Shown here piece by piece: positions 6,853 through 14,568 of a stretch of DNA of 19,005 nt. The position numbers and the translations under genes were made by a program. Position 1 is the first letter of the stretch; each line of letters starts with the position of its first letter. The notes beneath the pieces were generated by a model. That model searched no databases. It had not been told where the DNA came from and saw only the letters and a program-made list of their open reading frames with translations. The DNA is from JANSWY01 sp038525605 (lineage in GTDB: Bacteria > Bacteroidota > Bacteroidia > Cytophagales > Cyclobacteriaceae). Location of the stretch: contig JBCBHL010000121.1 in NCBI GenBank assembly GCA_038525605.1, positions 1 to 19,005 of the forward strand. The letters run 5' to 3'.

Positions 6853-8769
6853 ATGAGAAAAATATTGATTTATGGCATTGTGATTCTGTTGATCTCCATG
6901 TCATGCTCAGTTCAAAAACCTGTTCAGGAGACTGAAAGCCTATTGTTTTCGGTAGGAGGTCAAAACGTTTCCAAAGATGAGTTTAAATACGCTTTCCTTA
7001 AGAATTACAAACCCAGCGATACCCTTTCAGTAGACAAAGAGGTAACTGATTACCTCGATTTGTATGTCAGATTCAAATTGAAGGTAAAGGAAGCCAGAGA
7101 GAGAAAGTATCATGAAAGGGAAAAATACATCAATGAGCTCAAAGCTTACCAGGAAGACCTGGCCAAACCTTATCTCACAGAAAACAAAGTGACAGATGAG
7201 CTCATCCAAGAGGCATATGATCGAATGAAAACAGAGGTAAAGGCGTCACACATTCTGATAAGTGCTAAAACTGATTCTGTTGCCGCTAAAAAGAAAATAC
7301 TGGAAGTGAAAGCACTTGCCGAAAAGGGACTTAGCTTCGATTCACTTGCCAGTATCTACTCGTCCGACCCATCAGCAAAGAGCAATGGTGGAAACCTTGG
7401 ATACTTCACTTCCATGCAAATGGTATATCCATTCGAATCAGCAGCCTACCAGACTGAAGTTGGTAAAATATCAGATGTGGTGACTACCCGTTTTGGATAT
7501 CATATTTTGAAAGTATTCGATAAGCGACCTTCACAGGGAAAAGTGAAAGTGGCCCATATCATGTTGAGAGCATCACAGGGAGCAACAGCAGAAGACAACA
7601 AAAAGCTGGAAGAAAAAATTAATGCCATCTATCAGCAGGCAGTTAGCGGAGATGACTGGAATCAGCTAACAAGAGATTTTTCGCAGGATGCCAGATCCAA
7701 AAATCAGGGTGGTGAACTACCTTGGATCAGCACTGGAAATTTTGTTGCGGAGTTTGAGGATGTTGCATTTGCCATGAATGAGGTAGGTGGTCTCTCAAAG
7801 CCTTTCAGAACTATTTATGGTTGGCACATCATCAAATTGCTCGAAAAGAAAGGTGTTGGAACTCTTGAGGAGGTAAAGCCTGAGATTTCGAATAGGATTC
7901 AACGTGACAGCAGATCACAGATTAAAAACAAGGAAGTACTGAGCAGACTGAAAATAGAAAATGCCTTTGTGAAGTTGGAGGCAAATGTCGCCAATACATT
8001 GCGTGCTTTAAATGAGAAGGACACTGCTTCCATTGCGATGGACACAATCTTATTTACACTACAGTCCAAAGCTTATAAAAATGCCGATTTCCTATCGTTG
8101 ATCGACAACAGCACGGAAAAGACTAACGATAATCTTTTCAAATACAACCAATTTGAAGAAAAGAGCATTTTAAAATTTGAAAGCGAGCAATTGGAAGTTA
8201 AATATCCTGACTATGCCAATCTGCTCAATGAGTACAGAGACGGTATTTTGCTTTTCGATATTATGGACGAAGAAATCTGGCGTAAAGCGTCTCAGGATTC
8301 AACCGGGTTGAAAAGTTTCTATGAACAGAATAAAGTGGATTATACGAAGTATAACGTCAAAAAAGCGGTGGTTTACTCTACCAAAGACCAGAACGTTCTG
8401 GATAAGGTCAAAGAGTACATCAACGATGGTGGTTCCAGAGAAGACATTATGAATACCGTAAATGAAAATGCTCCGTTGTTGTTGCAAAGTGTGACTGGAC
8501 TGTTTGAAAAAGGAGAAAACAAACTCGTAGATCAGGCAGGTGATGAGCAGCTTTATGAAACGACTGAAAATGACAAGTTCTATCTTGTTCAAATTCAGGA
8601 TAGCAAAGACCAGGTGATTCCAAAACTGCAAAACATCAGAGGTCGGTTAATATCTGATTATCAGGATGAGCTGGAAGAAATCTGGATAAAAGAATTGAGA
8701 GCTAAATACGTTGTAAAAACAAATGAAAAGACTTTGAAAGAAGTGATCAATGAAGTCAAAAGTAAATAG
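6853..8769 (+). CDS. Lipoprotein peptidyl-prolyl cis-trans isomerase with two parvulin domains
   Basis: The 638-residue product has a lipoprotein signal (hydrophobic residues 3-15, lipobox ISMSC with Cys18), placing it on the periplasmic side of a membrane. A helical N-terminal region of the SurA/PpiD type covers about 28-128. Two parvulin domains follow: about 129-224 (VKASHILIS to GYHILKVFDKR) and about 232-332 (VKVAHIMLRA to GWHIIKLLEKKG). The remaining 300 residues are charged and helical, ending in a region resembling the PpiD C-terminus. Such proteins catalyse prolyl isomerisation and chaperone exported proteins. It starts 25 nt after the anti-sigma-type kinase, and its last 20 nt overlap the next lipoprotein gene, so it is central to the seven-gene run. 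Confidence 0.92.
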   Translation: MRKILIYGIVILLISMSCSVQKPVQETESLLFSVGGQNVSKDEFKYAFLKNYKPSDTLSVDKEVTDYLDLYVRFKLKVKEARERKYHEREKYINELKAYQEDLAKPYLTENKVTDELIQEAYDRMKTEVKASHILISAKTDSVAAKKKILEVKALAEKGLSFDSLASIYSSDPSAKSNGGNLGYFTSMQMVYPFESAAYQTEVGKISDVVTTRFGYHILKVFDKRPSQGKVKVAHIMLRASQGATAEDNKKLEEKINAIYQQAVSGDDWNQLTRDFSQDARSKNQGGELPWISTGNFVAEFEDVAFAMNEVGGLSKPFRTIYGWHIIKLLEKKGVGTLEEVKPEISNRIQRDSRSQIKNKEVLSRLKIENAFVKLEANVANTLRALNEKDTASIAMDTILFTLQSKAYKNADFLSLIDNSTEKTNDNLFKYNQFEEKSILKFESEQLEVKYPDYANLLNEYRDGILLFDIMDEEIWRKASQDSTGLKSFYEQNKVDYTKYNVKKAVVYSTKDQNVLDKVKEYINDGGSREDIMNTVNENAPLLLQSVTGLFEKGENKLVDQAGDEQLYETTENDKFYLVQIQDSKDQVIPKLQNIRGRLISDYQDELEEIWIKELRAKYVVKTNEKTLKEVINEVKSK

Positions 8770-9622
8770 TTACATTTTTGCGATTATAGTGCTGTTGGGA
8801 GCAGGATGCGATTTGATAACTCCCAAATCTGATGAAGAAACCCCTGAAGAGCAGCCTATTGCAAAAGCCGCAGATCAGTATTTATATCCCAAAGATCTGA
8901 AAGGATTACTATCGGACGGTACTTCAAAGGAAGACAGCGCCAGGTTTACCAGTTCCTATGTTGACAAATGGGTTAGAAAGCAACTATTGATTAGCAAGGC
9001 TCAGCAAGCGATACAGTTTGATGAAGCTGAGCTGGAACGAAAAGTACTGGACTATAAATATGCATTGATGGTGCATGAGTATGAGAAACTCAAAGTAAAT
9101 GAAAGGCTGAGTCTTGAAGTTACAGACGAGGAGATCGAAAAGTACTATGAAGAGAAGTATGAAAACTTTCTGTTGAAGCAGAATATTGTAAAATGCATAT
9201 TTGCTAAAATCCCCGAAGATGCTCCTGATATCAGAAAATTCAGAAGGTCTTTGAGAAGATACCCGGAGTCTGATTTTGAAGATATTAAAACCTATTGTCT
9301 GCAGTTTGCCAATAAGTATTCACTGGAAGATTCTACCTGGATAAATTTTGATGACATCATCCAGAATACACATCTGGCAGGTATTCCTAATAAAATTCAG
9401 TTTCTGAAATCAAATAAATTTGTAGAATCCACTAACGAAGGGTTCATCTATTTTTTAAAAATACTGGATTATAAGATTTCTGAGGAAGTCTCACCGCTTA
9501 GTTTCATCAAAAGCGACATTAAAAACATCATTGTCAACAAAAGAAAGGTGACAATCAAAAAGAATTTGGAGGAGGAAATATTCAATGAAGCGAGAAGTAA
9601 AAATGAATTTGAAATATATTAA
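8750..9622 (+). CDS. Lipoprotein of the PPIase operon, no recognisable parvulin domain
   Basis: This 290-residue protein has a clear lipoprotein signal (MKSKVNSYIFAIIVLLGAGC, Cys20). After an acidic linker, a helical region rich in charged residues occupies about 55-160, including WVRKQLLISKAQ and VTDEEIEKYYEEKYENF. This pattern resembles the N-terminal chaperone domain of SurA/PpiD, with its usual DEEIEKYYEE helix. No HILI or GxHIIK parvulin motif is present, so catalytic isomerase activity is unlikely. The gene overlaps the parvulin genes on both sides, by 20 nt each (using the ATG at 9603 for the downstream gene). That spacing argues for a stoichiometric partner of the two isomerases. The similarity to SurA-type domains is by eye; the function is not established. 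Confidence 0.8.
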   Translation: MKSKVNSYIFAIIVLLGAGCDLITPKSDEETPEEQPIAKAADQYLYPKDLKGLLSDGTSKEDSARFTSSYVDKWVRKQLLISKAQQAIQFDEAELERKVLDYKYALMVHEYEKLKVNERLSLEVTDEEIEKYYEEKYENFLLKQNIVKCIFAKIPEDAPDIRKFRRSLRRYPESDFEDIKTYCLQFANKYSLEDSTWINFDDIIQNTHLAGIPNKIQFLKSNKFVESTNEGFIYFLKILDYKISEEVSPLSFIKSDIKNIIVNKRKVTIKKNLEEEIFNEARSKNEFEIY

Positions 9623-10955
9623 AGTTAGCCTGTTAGCATTCACATTTTTAGCATTAGGTTATCACTCATCGTTCAGCCAGACATCAGACGGTATAGTAAT
9701 CGACAAAATCATCGTGAAGGTAGACGATTACATCATTTTGAAATCAGAACTTGAGGGTGCCTATCAGGAAATGATTGCCCGAGGATCAATAGTTGGTGAA
9801 GCAGAAAAATGCCAGCTTCTTGAAAATCTAATTGTGAACAAACTCATGGTAGCGAAAGCGGAAATTGATTCTGTTCTGGTAAATGAAGCAGAAGTGACCA
9901 TAGAGCTGGATAGAAGAATGGCATATTTTATTTCTCAGATCGGTTCCGAAGAAAAACTGGAAGAGTTCTACGGGAAATCTATTAATCAATTCAAGCAGGA
10001 ACTTTTTGATCAGGTAAAGGAACAGCTCGTTGTTCAGAAAATGCAGGGAGAAATCACTTCTGATATTAAAATTACACCTTCAGAGGTCAAGAAATTTTAT
10101 AAAAGTATTCCCAGAGATAGTTTACCCTACTTCTCCACGGAGGTGACCGTAGGTCAAATTGTAAAAGACCCAATAGCTGGCGACAAGCAAAAGCAAAGAA
10201 TAATTGCTCAATTAAGGGATTTCAAAGATCAGATTGAAGCAGGGATTGATTTCGGCATACTAGCCAAACAATATTCTATGGACCCAGGTTCAGCTCAACT
10301 GGGTGGTGAATTACCATTCTTTAAAAGAGGAGAACTGGCCCCTGAATATGAAGCTACCGCACTCAGCCTGAAACCAGGTGAAATTTCGGATCCTGTTGAA
10401 ACTCAGTTTGGAATTCACATCATTTCTTTGATCGAAAAAAGAGGAAATTCCTTTAAATCCAAGCATATTTTAATAACTCCCAAACCGTCATTCAGCGACA
10501 AGCAGCAATCTATTGATTACCTTGATAGTCTGCGAAATCAAATTGTGATAGATAGCATCAGCTTCGAAATAGCTGCTAAAGAATATTCTGACGATCAGCT
10601 TACGTCTGGGAATGGTGGTTTTTTCACAAGCGCATCGGGCGCTAACAGGGTTTCTGTCAAAGAACTTGATCCGAATGTGTTTTTCGCCATCGATACAATG
10701 GCTGTAGGAGGGATCTCCACACCAGTAGAATTTGACAAACCTGACGGGTCTAAATCTTTTAGAATCTTGTACTATTCCGGCAAAGTTCCTCCGCACCAGG
10801 CAAATCTGGATGATGATTATCAAAAAATTGCGGATGCCGCTCTTAACGAAAAGAAAAACAGAACCCTCAATAATTGGTTTAGTGATGCACAAAAAGGTAT
10901 CTTTATCCAGGTGGATGAAGAGTATGAAAAGTGTCAGCTACCAATCGTTCAATAA
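9603..10955 (+). CDS. SurA-like periplasmic peptidyl-prolyl isomerase
   Basis: From the ATG at 9603 the protein has 450 residues and a cleavable signal peptide (residues 1-26, ending HSSFSQ). An earlier in-frame ATG at 9585 only adds MKREVK before the signal, so 9603 is preferred. The SurA N-terminal domain covers about 28-178, with VIDKIIVKVDDYIILKSELE and ENLIVNKLMVAKAEID typical of SurA. The first parvulin domain spans about 180-280 (VTVGQIVKD to FGIHIISLIEKRG). The second starts at about 284 (FKSKHILITPKP) and is more divergent near its end. In E. coli SurA delivers beta-barrel proteins to the BAM complex; a similar job is likely here and would serve TonB receptors such as the one at the left edge. 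MoxR follows after 10 nt. Confidence 0.92.
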   Translation: MNLKYIKVSLLAFTFLALGYHSSFSQTSDGIVIDKIIVKVDDYIILKSELEGAYQEMIARGSIVGEAEKCQLLENLIVNKLMVAKAEIDSVLVNEAEVTIELDRRMAYFISQIGSEEKLEEFYGKSINQFKQELFDQVKEQLVVQKMQGEITSDIKITPSEVKKFYKSIPRDSLPYFSTEVTVGQIVKDPIAGDKQKQRIIAQLRDFKDQIEAGIDFGILAKQYSMDPGSAQLGGELPFFKRGELAPEYEATALSLKPGEISDPVETQFGIHIISLIEKRGNSFKSKHILITPKPSFSDKQQSIDYLDSLRNQIVIDSISFEIAAKEYSDDQLTSGNGGFFTSASGANRVSVKELDPNVFFAIDTMAVGGISTPVEFDKPDGSKSFRILYYSGKVPPHQANLDDDYQKIADAALNEKKNRTLNNWFSDAQKGIFIQVDEEYEKCQLPIVQ

Positions 10956-10965
10956 TAATCGAAAT

Positions 10966-11931
10966 ATGTCAGAACATAAAGAAGTTGAAGAGGCGAAAGA
11001 ATTTGTCGAGTCCTTTGAAAAATTAAAAAAAGAAATTTCTAAAATCATTGTTGGTCAGGAAGAGGTTGTAAGGCTGTTAATCACTTCTATTTTCTGTCAG
11101 GGTCATTCTCTGCTCGTTGGAGTACCTGGACTTGCAAAGACGTTACTGATTCATACTTTGTCGAAATCCCTAAACCTGGATTTCAATAGAATCCAGTTTA
11201 CACCTGATTTGATGCCTTCTGATATTCTAGGTGCCGAAACACTGGATCAAAATAAAAACTTCAAATTCGTAAAAGGTCCGGTATTTTCTAATATCATTCT
11301 GGCAGATGAGATCAACAGAACACCTCCTAAAACTCAATCTGCTTTATTGGAAGCAATGCAGGAGTATTCTGTAACTGTTGGAGGACAGCATTATGAGCTA
11401 AGTAAACCATTCTTTGTGCTGGCAACTCAAAACCCGATTGAACAGGAAGGAACTTATCCGTTACCAGAGGCTCAGCTGGACAGGTTTATGTTTATGATCA
11501 AACTGGATTATCCGGATTATGCTTCTGAGGTAGAAATCGTAAAAAATACTACTTCTAATGAGCAAAAGGATATTGATTCGGTACTTTCGGGCGAACAGGT
11601 GATCAAATTTCAGGAACTGGTGAGAAAGGTACCTGTAGCTGATAATGTAGTGGAATATGCAGTCTCTCTTACTCACCAGACCAGACCAGGCAGTGAAAAG
11701 AGCTCTCAGCTTGCCAACGACTTCCTTGAGTGGGGAGCAGGGCCAAGGGCATCACAATTCCTAATTCTCGCAGCTAAATGTAATGCGCTGCTTTCAGGTA
11801 AGTATTCTCCGGATATTGAAGATGTACAAGCAGTGGCAGTACCTATTTTAAGACATAGAATTGTTAGGAATTTCCGCGCTGAGGCAGAAGGTTATACAGA
11901 AGAAAAAATCATCAGAGAATTAGCTCAATAA
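10966..11931 (+). CDS. MoxR-family AAA+ ATPase
   Basis: This 321-residue protein starts at ATG 10966, 10 nt after the SurA-like gene. The frame is open further upstream, but that stretch lies inside the SurA-like gene and has no MoxR similarity. The MoxR signature is complete: IVGQEEVV at about 28-35, Walker A GVPGLAKT (52-59), FTPDLMPSDILG, Walker B IILADEINRTPPK (110-122), and the sensor-1 region ATQNPIEQEGTYPLPEAQLD. The lid domain ends with RHRIVRNFRAEAEG. MoxR ATPases usually act with DUF58 and von Willebrand A (Bat) proteins to assemble or remodel protein complexes. Here no such partners follow; the next gene converges with only 5 nt between the stops. It closes the envelope-folding operon, which suggests a chaperone-like role (inference). 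Confidence 0.95.
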   Translation: MSEHKEVEEAKEFVESFEKLKKEISKIIVGQEEVVRLLITSIFCQGHSLLVGVPGLAKTLLIHTLSKSLNLDFNRIQFTPDLMPSDILGAETLDQNKNFKFVKGPVFSNIILADEINRTPPKTQSALLEAMQEYSVTVGGQHYELSKPFFVLATQNPIEQEGTYPLPEAQLDRFMFMIKLDYPDYASEVEIVKNTTSNEQKDIDSVLSGEQVIKFQELVRKVPVADNVVEYAVSLTHQTRPGSEKSSQLANDFLEWGAGPRASQFLILAAKCNALLSGKYSPDIEDVQAVAVPILRHRIVRNFRAEAEGYTEEKIIRELAQ

Positions 11932-11936
11932 AAGAC

Positions 11937-12686
11937 CTATGACTTGATTAGGTAGTAAATCCCCAGTGATAATACTGATACTGAGCTAAACAATAGAAAG
12001 TAGATAACTGCAATCACAACGCCTTTGAGAACCAGAACTCCCTTGCGTGAATTGAAGACTCGATTCAAGGCATAAAAGAGGTATATATGATAGGCTATGA
12101 TAACAGAGCCGAAGAAGAATTTATTGAAGGTGTAGAATTCTGTCGCGATATAAGATATGATGACCTTATAAAATGATAAAAGCAACAACAGGAAGGAATG
12201 AAAGTGCAGGGAAAAAATAAAATGCGGTAAAAAATTTTTGTAAGTCTTTCTATAAAAAAGGTAGATTACCACAGCAAACAAAGGAAGTAAAATGAAAAAT
12301 ACCTTATGCCAGTGGTTATCAGCAAAGTAATCGAAGATATCCTGCGTCATCTCGTTATCCTGATTCATTACCGATCCTGAGAAAGGATTCGAAAACTTAA
12401 AAATCAGAAAAAATATAATACTGATAAAAATATATAGCCTTAACGGTGGAATATACCTGACTCTTTTACCAATCAGGTATTCAGTAGTCAGGAATCCGGG
12501 TCGAAGTATCAGCGGGACGAGGCTTCTGAAAATCTTGGAGTCAAATGAAAAATAGTCGCCAAGAAAGTCAACAAAAAAATCTTTCACAGTCCCGGTTTTC
12601 CTACTGTACTTCTGACCACAGCGGGAACAGAACAAATCCTCTTCGGATAAATGGTGACCACAATTAAGACATTTTTTTTCCTCCAT
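11937..12686 (-). CDS. DUF3667-type zinc-ribbon membrane protein
   Basis: Using the ATG at 12686, the protein has 249 residues. It begins with a zinc ribbon (CLNCGHHLSEEDLFCSRCG, four cysteines in two CxxC pairs). A conserved amphipathic region follows, reading KDFFVDFLGDYFSFDSKI, then LILRPGFLTTEYLIGKRVRY, characteristic of DUF3667. About five hydrophobic segments make up the rest (IPPLRLYIFISIIFFLIF, VFFILLPLFAVVIYLF and more towards the C-terminus). The frame also opens at a TTG nine codons earlier, but the ATG places the cysteines at the usual N-terminal position. The family is common in Bacteroidota and has no assigned function that I know. The gene converges on MoxR, and its upstream gap separates it from the small secreted protein gene. 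Confidence 0.85.
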   Translation of the reverse strand: MEEKKCLNCGHHLSEEDLFCSRCGQKYSRKTGTVKDFFVDFLGDYFSFDSKIFRSLVPLILRPGFLTTEYLIGKRVRYIPPLRLYIFISIIFFLIFKFSNPFSGSVMNQDNEMTQDIFDYFADNHWHKVFFILLPLFAVVIYLFYRKTYKNFLPHFIFSLHFHSFLLLLLSFYKVIISYIATEFYTFNKFFFGSVIIAYHIYLFYALNRVFNSRKGVLVLKGVVIAVIYFLLFSSVSVLSLGIYYLIKS

Positions 12687-12895
12687 TGCTCCTGTTTCGT
12701 CTAAAATAACCAACTATGAATTAATTAATAAGTCATTCTTGATTAATTTAAACTTTCTCTACTCGTTAGAGATGATTGTAGCAGATTAATCACGGATTTT
12801 GTTGAATTGAGATCACAGCTACTTCTTAGCAACCATAACGATTTCTCCAGATAAGAAAATAGCAGAAATTAGTCCCTAAGTACATTTCAACATAC

Positions 12896-12917
12896 CGCAA
12901 ATCGATCGCAAATCGAT
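12896..12917. repeat. 11-bp perfect tandem duplication
   Basis: CGCAAATCGAT occurs twice back to back and the second copy is followed by C. Each copy contains the palindrome ATCGAT. Two copies about one helical turn apart could be a paired regulator site or simply a local slippage duplication. Confidence 0.7.
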
Positions 12918-12994
12918 CAATGGATAATCCTACGAATCTCAGGCAATCGGGTAATCTTAATGCATATATCATGTATTCATAATAATTACTGCAT

Positions 12995-13002
12995 TATTTT
13001 TG
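12995..13002 (+). promoter_or_regulatory. Candidate -7 element (TAnnTTTG) for the small secreted protein
   Basis: TATTTTTG is an exact match to the Bacteroidota -7 consensus, 46 nt upstream of the TTG start at 13049. No TTTG is visible at the -33 position. Confidence 0.4.
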
Positions 13003-13048
13003 ATATATTTAATTCAAATTTCGTAGCAACTGATATTACATCCGTACC

Positions 13049-13366
13049 TTGAAGTATACCTTTTTGTTCATATTGTTTCTCTCATCAGCAATTGTTGCCA
13101 ATGCCCAGGAGGCCAAGGCGGACAGTACTGAAACTACAATTACCAAAGTAATTGAAACGGATAATCAGGATAGTCAGGAGAAGCAAGACCCACCTAAAAA
13201 AGAAGTCAAAAAAGAAAAAGAGGGTTTTGGCGATACACTACTGTCACTTGGAAAAGGTTTTATGGAGCGTTTGAAATACAGATTCAACCTGGAAGCGGTT
13301 GAGAATAAAGTAGAGAAAGCGCAACAGAAGTTTAAGAAAAAAGAAGATAAAAAAAGAGGCTCTTAA
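13049..13366 (+). CDS. Small secreted lysine- and glutamate-rich protein, unknown function
   Basis: The 105-residue product has a convincing signal peptide (MKYTFLFILFLSSAIVANAQ, cleavage after the ANA motif). The start is TTG: upstream in frame there is a TGA at 13031 and no ATG, and the first internal ATG lies at about residue 71, past the signal. After an acidic, threonine-rich stretch the mature part is dominated by Lys and Glu (DPPKKEVKKEKEG), then GFGDTLLSLGKGFMERLKYRFN, which may form an amphipathic helix, and a basic C-terminal tail. I do not recognise a family. Its stop codon overlaps that of pheS on the other strand, and its last codons double as the pheS terminator. The signal peptide and clean frame argue for a real gene. 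Confidence 0.7.
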   Translation: MKYTFLFILFLSSAIVANAQEAKADSTETTITKVIETDNQDSQEKQDPPKKEVKKEKEGFGDTLLSLGKGFMERLKYRFNLEAVENKVEKAQQKFKKKEDKKRGS

Positions 13367-13376
13367 AAAGCCCCTT
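13349..13376 (-). terminator. Intrinsic terminator of pheS, inside overlapping gene ends
   Basis: On the minus strand AAGGGGCU (13376-13369) pairs with AGCCUCUU (13361-13354), eight pairs including one G-U, around a 7-nt loop. U residues continue directly after it (13353-13349). The loop holds the pheS stop codon. The element lies within the last codons of the small secreted protein gene on the plus strand. Confidence 0.75.
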
Positions 13377-14388
13377 CAAATTGTTTTAAAAATCTTACGT
13401 CATTCTCCGAGAACAGCCTCAGATCATCTACCTGATACTTTAGCATCGCAATACGTTCTATACCCATCCCAAAAGCAAAGCCTGTATACTCTTCCGGGTC
13501 GATACCACAAGTACTCAATACATTGGGATCCACCATTCCCGAACCTGCAATCTCTACCCAACCAGTTCCTTTACATACTTTACAGCCTTTTCCTTTACAG
13601 ATGAAACAACTGATATCAATTTCTGCGCTTGGCTCTGTAAAAGGGAAATAAGAAGGCCTTAGCCTGATTTGTGTATCTTTTCCAAAAAGCTCTTGAGAGA
13701 AATGCAGCAATGTCTGTTTCAGGTCTTTAAAGCCTACATTTTTATCCACATACAGGCCTTCCACCTGATGGAAGAAACAATGGGCCCTGGCCGAAATCGC
13801 CTCATTTCTATATACTCGACCTGGCATGATAGACCTAAACGGAGGTTTTCCGTGTTCCATCAGCCTTATCTGAACGTTGGACGTATGTGTTCTCAGAAGA
13901 ATATCTGGATTTTTTTCAATGAAAAAAGTATCCTGCATTTCCCTTGCCGGGTGATTCTCAGGGAAATTTAAAGCACTGAAATTATGAAAATCATCTTCAA
14001 CTTCCGGACCGTCTTTAACAGAAAAACCAAGTCTTTCAAAAATTTCAACAATTCTATTGTAAGTGATTGTCAAAGGATGTAAGCTACCTAGTTCATTCGC
14101 TGCATTAGGAAGTGTCAAATCTCCATCAAACTGAACTGTCCCATTTGATGATGCATTAATCGTCTCGATCAGTTCTTCAAATCGAGTCTGAGCAAAGTTC
14201 TTCACCTGGTTCAAGGTTTGACCAAACTGCTTTTTCTGATCATTAGGAACATTTTTAAAATCATTAAAAAGCTCACTGATCACACTTTTTCTACTAATGA
14301 ACTTCATTCTGAACTCTTCGAGTTCTTCCGCAGTTTTGACTACTGCATTTTCCAGTTCCTTTTTTACTGACTCGACTTTCTCTATCAT
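13363..14388 (-). CDS. pheS: Phenylalanyl-tRNA synthetase alpha subunit
   Basis: PheS is the catalytic subunit of the alpha2-beta2 enzyme that charges tRNA-Phe. The 341-residue length is normal. An N-terminal coiled-coil tRNA-binding arm covers about 1-85. The class II core follows, with LHPLTITYNRIVEIFERLGF, the diagnostic ENHPAREMQDTFF (145-156), LLRTHTSNVQIR, motif 2 at FRSIMPGRVYRNEAISARAH, and motif 3 at GFAFGMGIERIAML (303-316). A CxxC-x4-CxxC insertion (SCFICKGKGCKVCKGTG, 260-276) may bind zinc, as in many PheS proteins. pheT is not next to it: the flanking genes are unrelated, so the subunits are encoded apart, as is frequent in Bacteroidota. The gene stands alone with its own candidate promoter upstream and a terminator at its end. 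Confidence 0.98.
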   Translation of the reverse strand: MIEKVESVKKELENAVVKTAEELEEFRMKFISRKSVISELFNDFKNVPNDQKKQFGQTLNQVKNFAQTRFEELIETINASSNGTVQFDGDLTLPNAANELGSLHPLTITYNRIVEIFERLGFSVKDGPEVEDDFHNFSALNFPENHPAREMQDTFFIEKNPDILLRTHTSNVQIRLMEHGKPPFRSIMPGRVYRNEAISARAHCFFHQVEGLYVDKNVGFKDLKQTLLHFSQELFGKDTQIRLRPSYFPFTEPSAEIDISCFICKGKGCKVCKGTGWVEIAGSGMVDPNVLSTCGIDPEEYTGFAFGMGIERIAMLKYQVDDLRLFSENDVRFLKQFEGAF

Positions 14389-14481
14389 TTTATCTTCAGC
14401 TCAATTAGGGTTTTAAAGGATTACTACCTGTCATTAAAACAAAGCATCAATGCTGTAGCATTAGGCAATCCAACAAAAAGT

Positions 14482-14489
14482 CAAAATTA
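14482..14489 (-). promoter_or_regulatory. Candidate -7 element (TAnnTTTG) for pheS
   Basis: The minus strand reads TAATTTTG here, an exact consensus match 93 nt upstream of the pheS ATG. A TTCG (three of four to TTTG) lies 21 nt further upstream. The long leader could leave room for control, but I saw no clear attenuator. Confidence 0.4.
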
Positions 14490-14568
14490 ATAAAAGTTGT
14501 CTAGCTAATGCGAAGGTTCCCTTAGAAATAATAAATGAGAATTAATATGATACGGTCTTTTATTGCGA

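Larger units (their letters stand above)
12714..13048 (+). other. Divergent AT-rich intergenic region with an 11-bp tandem repeat and a promoter match
   Basis: The 335 nt hold no convincing gene. CGCAAATCGAT is repeated exactly in tandem at 12896-12906 and 12907-12917. A TAnnTTTG match (TATTTTTG, 12995-13002) lies 46 nt before the small secreted protein. The rest is AT-rich with no structure I could support. Confidence 0.6.

Noticed and set aside
9585..9602. Earlier ATG for the SurA-like gene
   Set aside because: It adds a charged MKREVK extension before a complete signal peptide that begins at the ATG of 9603.
10732..10965. Extended N-terminus for the MoxR protein (frame open from 10732)
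   Set aside because: This stretch lies wholly inside the SurA-like coding sequence and its translation has no MoxR similarity. The ATG at 10966 gives the standard MoxR length.
11935..11953. Bidirectional terminator between MoxR and the DUF3667 gene
   Set aside because: Only a 5-bp stem (ACCTA/TAGGT) with a 9-nt loop and no U-run on either strand; too weak to call.
12687..12713. TTG start for the DUF3667 protein
   Set aside because: The ATG at 12686 puts the zinc-ribbon cysteines directly at the N-terminus, as is usual, so the extra nine codons are unlikely.
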